This document shows, piece after piece, positions 1 through 4,696 of a stretch of 9,953 bases of DNA (positions are counted from its first letter, which is position 1; each line of letters begins with the position of its first letter). Source of the stretch: CAZNLS01 sp964573895. Lineage in GTDB: Bacteria > Acidobacteriota > Aminicenantia > UBA2199. A program made the translations under genes and the position numbers. The stretch lies in the NCBI GenBank assembly GCA_964573895.1, contig CAZNLS010000091.1, positions 1 to 9,953 of the forward strand, read 5' to 3'. Below the pieces are notes generated by a model that saw nothing but the letters and a program-made list of their open reading frames with translations, was not told where the DNA came from and did not search any database.

Positions 1-1
1 T

Positions 2-154
2 ATTCAGAAAAACAATTGGCCGTCATTCAATGGAAAATTATGGCAGCGGAATTATCATGAACACATCATCAGGAATGAGAGGAAATTGGAGGTATACCGA
101 AAATACATCGAAAACAATCCCGTCAACTGGGAAGAGGATGAACATTTTGTGTAG
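2..154 (+). CDS. REP-associated tyrosine transposase (Y1_Tnp/HUH), C-terminal end, partial
   Basis: This is the last 50 codons of a gene that starts left of the window, read in the frame beginning at base 2 and ending in TAG at 152-154. The peptide contains LWQRNYHEHIIRNE followed by a helix ending YIENNPVNWEED. This is the characteristic C-terminus of the single-strand DNA transposases related to IS200/IS605 TnpA that are associated with REP palindromes. Members of this family make single-strand cuts with a catalytic Tyr and an HUH metal site; both lie upstream and are not visible here. The tail has no stop or frameshift, so the gene may be intact. It runs convergently into the tRNA-Arg gene, leaving nine bases between them. 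An IS200/IS605 TnpA is the nearest alternative, but the NNP-W ending favours the REP-associated group. Confidence 0.8.
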   Translation: MQKNNWPSFNGKLWQRNYHEHIIRNERKLEVYRKYIENNPVNWEEDEHFV

Positions 155-163
155 GAGAAAAAA

Positions 164-236
164 CGCACCCGGAGCGACTCGAACGCCCAACCTACTGATT
201 AGAAGTCAGTTGCTCTATCCATTGAGCTACGGGTGC
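164..236 (-). tRNA. tRNA-Arg (anticodon UCU)
   Basis: The reverse strand folds into a complete 73-nt cloverleaf. The 7-bp acceptor GCACCCG/CGGGTGC is perfect, with discriminator G at base 164. The D stem is GCTC/GAGC, the anticodon stem ACTGA/TCAGT carries loop CTTCTAA, and the T stem GGGCG/CGCTC (one G-U pair) closes a TTCGAGT loop. Anticodon UCU reads AGA/AGG arginine codons, which are abundant in the neighbouring genes. CCA is not encoded; the discriminator is followed directly by six T residues and then CTCC. The gene lies 15 nt downstream of tRNA-Pro in the same orientation and is probably the last member of the rpsU transcript. Confidence 0.96.
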
Positions 237-251
237 ATTTTTAAATCAGAT

Positions 252-325
252 TCGGGGCGGCAGGATTCGAACCTGCGACCCTCGGTTCCCAAAACCGATA
301 CTCTACCAGACTGAGCCACGCCCCG
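252..325 (-). tRNA. tRNA-Pro (anticodon UGG)
   Basis: The reverse strand forms a 74-nt cloverleaf. The acceptor is CGGGGCG/CGCCCCG, the bacterial tRNA-Pro signature with C at position 1, and the discriminator is A at base 252. The D stem is GCTC/GAGT, the anticodon stem TCGGT/ACCGA has loop TTTGGGA, and the T stem GCAGG/CCTGC has loop TTCGAAT. Anticodon UGG reads proline CCN codons. CCA is not encoded. The mature 5' end (base 325) is separated from the rpsU stop codon (327-329) by the single base 326, so the tRNA must be cut by RNase P out of an rpsU mRNA. Confidence 0.96.
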
Positions 326-326
326 C

Positions 327-530
327 CTAAAGGTCGGATATTTCTCTGCGCATGCGTTTGCGCATTCTTTTCTTAGCCTGAGCGATCTTCAGTCTCTTCC
401 TTTCACCCGGTTTAAGATAAACAGTATGCTTTTTAATCTCTTTGATAATTGCTTCCTGCTGTACCTTTCTCTTAAACCTGCGAAATGCGCTGTCAAAAGA
501 TTCGCCTTGCCTTACTTCAACATTAGCCAA
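327..530 (-). CDS. rpsU: 30S ribosomal protein bS21
   Basis: The 67-residue product begins MANVEVRQGESFDSAFRRFK and continues with a strongly basic helical region ending RMRKRMRRE. This matches the whole length and organisation of bS21, the small-subunit protein that sits near the 3' end of 16S rRNA and helps mRNA engagement. The start codon is TTG (528-530). It is the only reasonable start, because an in-frame TGA lies three codons upstream and an AGGTGA Shine-Dalgarno sits six bases before it. The gene has its own strong promoter and is followed after one base by tRNA-Pro and then tRNA-Arg. No terminator separates it from the response-regulator gene upstream on the same strand, so some readthrough is possible. 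Confidence 0.97.
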   Translation of the reverse strand: MANVEVRQGESFDSAFRRFKRKVQQEAIIKEIKKHTVYLKPGERKRLKIAQAKKRMRKRMRREISDL

Positions 531-536
531 ATATAA

Positions 537-542
537 TCACCT
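537..542 (-). promoter_or_regulatory. Shine-Dalgarno site fixing the TTG start of rpsU
   Basis: AGGTGA on the minus strand lies six bases upstream of the TTG start at 528-530. Its last three bases are also the in-frame TGA stop that excludes any longer reading, so the site decides the start. Confidence 0.8.
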
Positions 543-567
543 GCCTTTTTGTTCGGTTAACGGGATA

Positions 568-596
568 TTTATACTGTATTTACTCATTCCTGTCAA
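568..596 (-). promoter_or_regulatory. sigma-70 promoter of the rpsU-tRNA operon
   Basis: The minus strand carries TTGACA (591-596), a 17-base spacer, and TATAAA (568-573). The -35 box is a full consensus match, the -10 box matches five of six, and the spacing is ideal. The start of transcription would fall near base 561, giving a leader of about 31 nt before the TTG start. Strength of this kind fits a ribosomal protein and tRNA transcript. The promoter lies in the 94-bp gap after the upstream response-regulator stop; I see no terminator or other element in that gap. Confidence 0.87.
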
Positions 597-624
597 GAAT
601 TCAGGATTGCACATAGTATCAGAT

Positions 625-1989
625 TCATTTATCGAGACTCTTTTTTACCGAAAGACCCCAGCGGGAAATCCATCTTTTTAGTGTTGAGAGACTCATGCCG
701 AGTTCAGCCGCAGTTCTTGTTTTATTATATTTAAATTTTTTAAGAACATAGATTACATAATCCCTGACATATTCATCCAGCTTTATCACACCAACATCTT
801 CCCCCGACTCCTTTTCTCTTATATCAATTTCCCTTGAGTCTTCACTGTCAACCGTTGCGTAGATCATTCTCCTTTCCAAATAATTCCTCAACTCCCTGAC
901 ATTTCCCTTCCACTCTTTATCAAGCAATTCATTTAATGGAAAGCTTTCGAATTCTTCTTTAACACCGATCTCATTTTTCAGATTTCTCCATATATGTTCC
1001 GCTATGACCCTGATATCCTCTCTCCTTTCTCTCAGGGGAGGAATTGTTATGGTAAATACCGCAAGCCTGAAGTAAAGATCCTCCCTGAATTTATCTTTTT
1101 TAATCTCGGCAAGAAGGTTTTTATTCGTTGATGCAACGACTCTTACATCAACTTTTATCTCTCTTGTCCCGCCGACTTTCAAAAAAGTTCCGTTTTCAAG
1201 AACCCTCAACAATTTTGCCTGAAAGCCCGGAGGCATCTCTCCAATTTCATCCAGGTGCAATACTCCGTAATTTGCCATTTCGAAATATCCCTTTTTTTGA
1301 TCTGCAGCTCCTGTAAAAGCCCCTTTTTCATAACCAAAAAATTCCGACTCAAACAGGTTTTCGGGAATTGATGCACAGTTTATACTTAAAAACATTCTGT
1401 CCTTTCTATCACTCAGAAGATGAATATTTCGAGCGATCAGTTCCTTCCCGGTTCCGGTCTCCCCGTATATTAAAACTGATGAATTATAGCCGGCAATAAG
1501 CCTGACTGATTCTTTCACTTTTTTTATACTTTCACTCTCTCCTACAATTTCAAACCGGCTCTCCAGTTTATTTCTTTCAATTTCATTGGATGATTCTAAG
1601 AGGAACATCCTGCTTGCGTTATCAATCCTTTTTAAAAGTTTTGCCATATCAACCGGCTTTTCAATAAAATCAAATGCTCCTTTTTTAATAAATTCTTTTA
1701 TCTTTTCATCCGGACCGTAAGCTGTCATGAGTATCATTTTGGTTTTTAATCCTTCTTGCGATATAAATTCTGCGATTTCCGTCCCTTCACAATCCGTTAA
1801 TTTTTTGTCTACAATTGCAACATGAATTACAATTTCCCTGAGAATATCAATAGCCCCTTTACACCTGTCTGTTCTGTAGACAACGTATCCTTCCCCTTCA
1901 AGGAATTCAGATAGTGTATCTGCAAGAAATTTGTCGTCTTCTGCCAAAAGCAGGGAATAATTTCCGCCGGTTTTACTTTTCGATTCCAA
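625..1989 (-). CDS. Sigma-54-dependent response regulator, NtrC family (receiver-AAA+-Fis HTH)
   Basis: A cytoplasmic transcription activator of 454 residues from the chosen start. The receiver domain (about 11-125) has the acidic pair (LLLAEDD, 15-19), phospho-acceptor Asp61 (AIVD), Thr in LMTAYG and Lys111 (IEKP). The AAA+ domain (about 150-365) has Walker A GETGTGKE (176-183), the sigma-54 contact loop GAFTGA (223-228), Walker B GVLHLDE (242-248), and the region running through FREDLYFRL and LRERREDI. A Fis-type helix-turn-helix follows near 423-444 (NKTRTAAELGMSLSTLKRW). All key residues are present, so it should hydrolyse ATP to open sigma-54 holoenzyme. The TTG at 1987-1989 is preferred because AGGAG precedes it by five bases. 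A longer reading from TTG at 2016 with GGAG six bases upstream is possible. The gene overlaps the histidine kinase by 17 bp. Its likely target is the divergent sigma-54 promoter at 3198. Confidence 0.95.
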   Translation of the reverse strand: MESKSKTGGNYSLLLAEDDKFLADTLSEFLEGEGYVVYRTDRCKGAIDILREIVIHVAIVDKKLTDCEGTEIAEFISQEGLKTKMILMTAYGPDEKIKEFIKKGAFDFIEKPVDMAKLLKRIDNASRMFLLESSNEIERNKLESRFEIVGESESIKKVKESVRLIAGYNSSVLIYGETGTGKELIARNIHLLSDRKDRMFLSINCASIPENLFESEFFGYEKGAFTGAADQKKGYFEMANYGVLHLDEIGEMPPGFQAKLLRVLENGTFLKVGGTREIKVDVRVVASTNKNLLAEIKKDKFREDLYFRLAVFTITIPPLRERREDIRVIAEHIWRNLKNEIGVKEEFESFPLNELLDKEWKGNVRELRNYLERRMIYATVDSEDSREIDIREKESGEDVGVIKLDEYVRDYVIYVLKKFKYNKTRTAAELGMSLSTLKRWISRWGLSVKKSLDK

Positions 1990-3025
1990 GTTGTCTCCTG
2001 CGAATAAAAATAACAAACTTCACTCCATGCTTCTCATCGGGTTTTACTATATTTATCGTCCCCCCCATTCTTGTCATAAGCTTGAGTGAAATAAAGAGTC
2101 CCAATCCACTTCCGTCACTCTTGGTTGAATATAGAGGCATAAAAATTTTTTCGAAGGATTCCTCCGGAATCAACTCCCCGTTATTCCTGTAAATCAGCCG
2201 GACATAAGTTTGGTCCACATTTTCAGCCGTTAACCTGACCCACTGTTTTTTCCTGAGAATGGCAAGAGAATTATCGAAAAAATTTTTTATAACCTGGTAA
2301 AATGCCTCCCTGTCAACAAGGACAAAGCAATCCTTCCCAATATCATTAATGAATACAACCTGTTGTTTTTTAAACTGATCAGCATACATTTGATAGACTT
2401 CATCAATAAACCCGGTAAGATCAACTTCAACAATTTCAATTCTATTGTCAACATAGACCCTTCTGATGCGTCTTAAAATATTGGTCAGGCGATTGATCTC
2501 TGAAAATGTTCTTTCAAGATAATTTTTTATCTTTTCATCCGAATAACTGTCAATTCTGGAGATCAATAGTTCCAACATCGTACTGACACCCGCAAGCGGA
2601 TTTCCGATTTCATGAGATATCTCTGCAATAAGTTCGGCCATTTTATCATATAAAAAATTATCCATCTGGCTCTTAGTTGCAATTGATTTTGATGTGATCT
2701 CATTCAGAAAAACGACGGCAATATTTTCATCTGCGGAGTAGACAGAGAAACCATATCTTACACTGAACTCTTTCTCAATATCAATAACTCCGGGGGTTCC
2801 AATCCCTCCCGAAGCAATTTCCCCCTTTCTATCTACATGGCTGCATATTTTATCCAGAATAATATTTTTGTCACTTGTTACTATCGAATGAAAATAGGAA
2901 TTCAAATAGACCGGTTTGCATTTTAACCTGTCAAAGACTCCGACTCCCAGGCTTAATTTATCAAATATATCTTCAATGGATATCCCCGAATGCTTTAAAA
3001 ATTTTTCAAGTTTCTCTTGTTTCAT
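1973..3025 (-). CDS. Soluble sensor histidine kinase (PAS-like sensor, HisKA, HATPase)
   Basis: A 350-residue kinase, presumably the partner of the NtrC-type regulator it overlaps. The N-terminal region (about 15-112) looks like a PAS fold (LSLGVGVFDRL, then PVYLN). No transmembrane segment or signal peptide is visible, so the signal is cytoplasmic. The H-box is AEISHEIGNPLAG with His138. The N-box is IKNFFDNSLA (Asn248, Asn252). The ATP lid and G2 box are IFMPLYSTKSDGSGLGLFISL (about 294-314). In the G1 box the usual D-x-G-x-G reads N-N-G-E-L (281-285), so the Asp that normally contacts adenine is Asn. NNG variants occur in working kinases, so activity is still likely. The ATG start at 3025 has no convincing Shine-Dalgarno. 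The kinase and regulator form one operon divergent from the sigma-54-controlled genes. Confidence 0.93.
   Translation of the reverse strand: MKQEKLEKFLKHSGISIEDIFDKLSLGVGVFDRLKCKPVYLNSYFHSIVTSDKNIILDKICSHVDRKGEIASGGIGTPGVIDIEKEFSVRYGFSVYSADENIAVVFLNEITSKSIATKSQMDNFLYDKMAELIAEISHEIGNPLAGVSTMLELLISRIDSYSDEKIKNYLERTFSEINRLTNILRRIRRVYVDNRIEIVEVDLTGFIDEVYQMYADQFKKQQVVFINDIGKDCFVLVDREAFYQVIKNFFDNSLAILRKKQWVRLTAENVDQTYVRLIYRNNGELIPEESFEKIFMPLYSTKSDGSGLGLFISLKLMTRMGGTINIVKPDEKHGVKFVIFIRRRQLGIEK
1987..1999 (-). promoter_or_regulatory. Shine-Dalgarno plus TTG start choice for the sigma-54 activator
   Basis: AGGAGA (1994-1999) followed by CAAC and TTG (1987-1989) lies inside the last codons of the histidine kinase gene. 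It supports translational coupling and a start nine codons shorter than the longest reading (TTG at 2014-2016). The longer reading would add a hydrophobic MLFLFAG segment that is unusual in front of a receiver domain. Confidence 0.6.
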
Positions 3026-3062
3026 TTTTTTATTGGCAGCAAAATGCGCCGCATATATTTAT

Positions 3063-3091
3063 AATTTACCATTAAATTGAATTTATCTCAA
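3063..3091 (-). promoter_or_regulatory. Possible sigma-70 promoter for the kinase-regulator operon
   Basis: On the minus strand TTGAGA (3086-3091), a 17-base spacer and TAAATT (3063-3068) give a partial match at correct spacing, with a start near 3056 and a leader of about 30 nt. The region is very AT-rich, so chance matches are easy; TATAAA at 3058-3063 is another possible -10. The candidate enhancer dyad lies about 15 bp upstream of the -35 box, which would allow autoregulation. Confidence 0.35.
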
Positions 3092-3105
3092 CTAAACGTT
3101 CAAAA

Positions 3106-3130
3106 CGGACGGGTCATTTTGATCTGTCCG
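3106..3130. promoter_or_regulatory. 25-bp dyad, candidate enhancer (UAS) for the NtrC-type activator
   Basis: Half-sites CGGACGGGTCA (3106-3116) and TGATCTGTCCG (3120-3130) are inverted around TTT, with 9 of 11 positions pairing. The outer CGGAC/GTCCG is perfect and stands out in AT-rich sequence. The centre is about 106 bp upstream of the predicted sigma-54 start near 3224, where NtrC-family activators usually bind. An imperfect direct repeat of the inner part (CGG-N-TCATTTT at 3110-3120 and 3129-3139) suggests a second, weaker site displaced by 19 bp. Assignment to the neighbouring Fis-HTH regulator rests on position and symmetry only. Confidence 0.6.
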
Positions 3131-3170
3131 GCTCATTTTCTAAGAGAATTTTTCTTATAATAAACTATTT

Positions 3171-3223
3171 TCTGCTTAAATCGTATGTATTGAGACCTGG
3201 CACAAAAATTGCTTTTAAGCAGA
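3171..3223. repeat. Perfect 10-bp inverted repeat bracketing the sigma-54 promoter
   Basis: TCTGCTTAAA (3171-3180) and TTTAAGCAGA (3214-3223) are exact reverse complements separated by 33 bp. The -24/-12 core lies between them, and the right arm ends one base before the predicted transcription start. It could be a paired operator for a repressor or an architectural protein. As a hairpin it would not be in the mRNA, so an RNA role is unlikely. Confidence 0.6.
3198..3212 (+). promoter_or_regulatory. Sigma-54 (-24/-12) promoter
   Basis: TGGCAC (3198-3203), five A residues, then TTGC (3209-3212) is an exact match to the TGGCAC-N5-TTGC consensus, with GG and GC in the required 12-bp register. Transcription would start near 3224, so the mRNA would keep only a short leader (GAGG plus a few bases) before the first ATG codons. 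An intact sigma-54 activator gene is divergently encoded next to it, and a dyad lies at enhancer distance, which makes a chance match improbable. Confidence 0.88.
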
Positions 3224-3236
3224 GAGGCTAATGTTG

Positions 3237-4337
3237 ATGAAAAAATTATTGCTTGTTGATGATGAAGAGTTTTTCCTTGAAGGACTAAAAGAAGGACTCG
3301 ATAAATATAGTGAAATTTTTGAAACAACAACTGCACTCTCAGTTGATGTAGCTATCAAAAAAATAAAAAAGAAAAAATTTGATCTGATCATATCAGACAT
3401 GAGAATGCCGAAAAAGAGCGGTCTAGACCTGTTTCTATTCCTAAGGAAAAAGAAGTTCAAAGGCGGATTCAAGGTTATGACGGCTTATGGAACAGATGAA
3501 CTTCTATCCGAAATAAAGAAAAGCGGAGGAATAGAGATATTTTTAAAACCATTCAAGCTGGACTGGTTTGCAAAACAGATACTATCATTCTTCTCAATAG
3601 AAATTGACCATTTGGAGAAAAAATCCTCTGATGACCTGGAGTCACTGGCAGAACTAATCAATCTTGACAAAAAATCTGTCAAGGTAGATGTTGTATCCTC
3701 TGAGGGAGAAGGCTCCCTCGATTTTATAGATGGCGAACTATGGCATGCATTTTTAAATGACACCGAGGGAGAAAAAGCGGCATTGGACATATTCAATTCG
3801 GAAATAACTAACGTATCAATAAAAAATATCAAAACTTCCCCTGACAGAACAATTAAGGGTTCTTTATCAGAAATAGTTAAGAATAAAGAAACAAACAACA
3901 CAAATAAAGAAGAGGTTAACAAACTCATTGACCTTGATAAAATAGAAAAAAAGAAGGAGATAACTATGAATATTGATAAACTAAATGAATCAATCGAAGT
4001 CCTGAAGAAAGATTTAAGGGACGGACTTATGGCAACTGACATCTTTGACAGTAAGGACGGTCAGTCTATAGCCGGCTGGAATGGACAGCCTGCAGCCTGT
4101 GCTCTTTTTAATAATATAACAAATTATATGAAAGATGCTCTCGATGGAGCAGGCTTCCCGGGACTTGGGAAATACTACCTCCTTGACCTTGTAGATGACA
4201 AACTAGTAATAGGTATAGCCATGGGAGATTTTCAATGGGGAATGCTCATTGACAGAACTAAGACCCAACTTGGGTTACTGCTCAACGTTGTTATTCCCAA
4301 AATAACTGATTCTTTTGAAGAAGCAATTGCTTCCTGA
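3237..4337 (+). CDS. Response regulator with receiver, PATAN (DUF4388)-like and Roadblock/LC7-like domains
   Basis: A 366-residue cytoplasmic protein, first gene of the sigma-54 operon. The receiver (about 1-120) starts MKKLLLVDDEE and has Asp8/Asp9, phospho-acceptor Asp54 (ISDMRMPKKSG), Thr82 (MTAYG) and Lys104 (LKPF). Residues about 132-198 resemble the PATAN/DUF4388 fold: a leading helix, then GSLDFIDGELWHA and GEKAALDIF. A Lys/Asn/Glu-rich linker follows to about 243. The C-terminal 123 residues, from MNIDKLNESIEVLKK, resemble a Roadblock/LC7 (MglB-like) domain, with FDSKDGQSIAGWNG and strand-forming YYLLDLVDDKLVIGIAM. There is no DNA-binding domain, so output is probably protein-protein contact. 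ATG at 3237 is chosen because GAGAGG lies nine bases before it; ATG at 3231 or TTG at 3234 would add two or one residues. The Roadblock and PATAN calls are by pattern and less certain than the receiver. Confidence 0.85.
   Translation: MKKLLLVDDEEFFLEGLKEGLDKYSEIFETTTALSVDVAIKKIKKKKFDLIISDMRMPKKSGLDLFLFLRKKKFKGGFKVMTAYGTDELLSEIKKSGGIEIFLKPFKLDWFAKQILSFFSIEIDHLEKKSSDDLESLAELINLDKKSVKVDVVSSEGEGSLDFIDGELWHAFLNDTEGEKAALDIFNSEITNVSIKNIKTSPDRTIKGSLSEIVKNKETNNTNKEEVNKLIDLDKIEKKKEITMNIDKLNESIEVLKKDLRDGLMATDIFDSKDGQSIAGWNGQPAACALFNNITNYMKDALDGAGFPGLGKYYLLDLVDDKLVIGIAMGDFQWGMLIDRTKTQLGLLLNVVIPKITDSFEEAIAS
3954..3968 (+). promoter_or_regulatory. Internal Shine-Dalgarno and ATG before the Roadblock-like domain
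   Basis: AAGGAG (3954-3959), a six-base spacer and ATG (3966-3968) form one of the best translation starts in the window, in frame inside the fusion gene and exactly where the linker ends. Initiation here would give a separate 123-residue Roadblock-like protein ending at 4337. The same bases encode Lys-Glu-Ile in the linker, so a Lys/Glu-rich segment could create the purine run by chance. The coincidence with the domain boundary argues for either a functional internal start or a relic of two fused genes. Confidence 0.6.
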
Positions 4338-4354
4338 TCCGTTGGAGGTTTGAC

Positions 4355-4549
4355 ATGGGCCGAATATTGAATAGAATATACAAAGTCATTGAAAATAAAA
4401 AAGGTCTTGAAGCGAGGATGAATTTGGCGAAAATAACCGGCATTTCACGAAAAGAAGCAGAAAGCAGTGAAGATACACCCGAGTTGATTGAGAAAATAAA
4501 AAAAGCTGCCGATGAGATAATCGGTGGTGATATAGATGAATTTTTATAG
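4355..4549 (+). CDS. Small protein of unknown function (64 residues)
   Basis: I do not recognise this protein. It starts with ATG seven bases after a strong GGAGG, 17 bp after the stop of the fusion gene, and ends just before a strong terminator, so it is very probably translated as the second gene of the sigma-54 operon. The sequence is highly charged and should be mostly helical: a basic N-terminal half (MGRILNRIYKVIENKKG) and an acidic C-terminal half ending GGDIDEFL. It has no signal peptide, membrane segment, Cys pair or known motif. Its position suggests a partner of the receiver/Roadblock-like protein. Confidence 0.75.
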   Translation: MGRILNRIYKVIENKKGLEARMNLAKITGISRKEAESSEDTPELIEKIKKAADEIIGGDIDEFL

Positions 4550-4581
4550 AGTGAAACTAAAGTTTTTTCATGTAAAATTTT

Positions 4582-4636
4582 GTAGGCAGGGGAGCTTTCC
4601 TTTCCCCCCCCTCCGCTCCCTTGCCTACTCTTTTTT
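4582..4636 (+). terminator. Rho-independent terminator of the sigma-54 operon
   Basis: GTAGGCAGGGGAGC (4582-4595) pairs with GCTCCCTTGCCTAC (4615-4628) over 14 bp with a single G-U pair. The loop is 19 nt and contains a run of eight C (4604-4611), and TCTTTTTT follows at 4629-4636. It begins 32 bp after the 64-codon gene. Read from the other side, the hairpin lacks an immediate U-run, so it would be a weaker terminator for the converging helicase gene, for which I see no other terminator in 4637-4696. Confidence 0.93.
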
Positions 4637-4696
4637 AAACTAATACCTGCTGCTGGCAATAGTTTATTAAATATCTTTTTAGATTCTCCGAATTCT

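Noticed and set aside
30..314. Open frame across the transposase tail and both tRNA genes.
   Set aside because: It crosses two tRNA genes on the opposite strand and is out of frame with the recognisable transposase peptide.
3040..3056. Possible second sigma-54 promoter for the kinase operon on the minus strand (GCGGCGC followed by TTTTGC).
   Set aside because: The GG and GC elements are 10 bp apart instead of 12, and the -24 block does not resemble TGGCAC.
3141..3157. Small palindrome TAAGA / TCTTA between the dyad and the sigma-54 promoter.
   Set aside because: Only five clean base pairs in very AT-rich DNA; not distinguishable from chance.
3156..3161. Perfect TATAAT on the + strand upstream of the sigma-54 promoter.
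   Set aside because: No acceptable -35 box at 16-18 bp; in this AT-rich region a lone -10 hexamer is not evidence.
3485..4042. A 185-codon open frame on the minus strand inside the fusion gene.
   Set aside because: It is Ser/Phe/Ile-rich, the typical complement of a Lys/Asp/Glu-rich coding strand, and has no ribosome site or recognisable domain.
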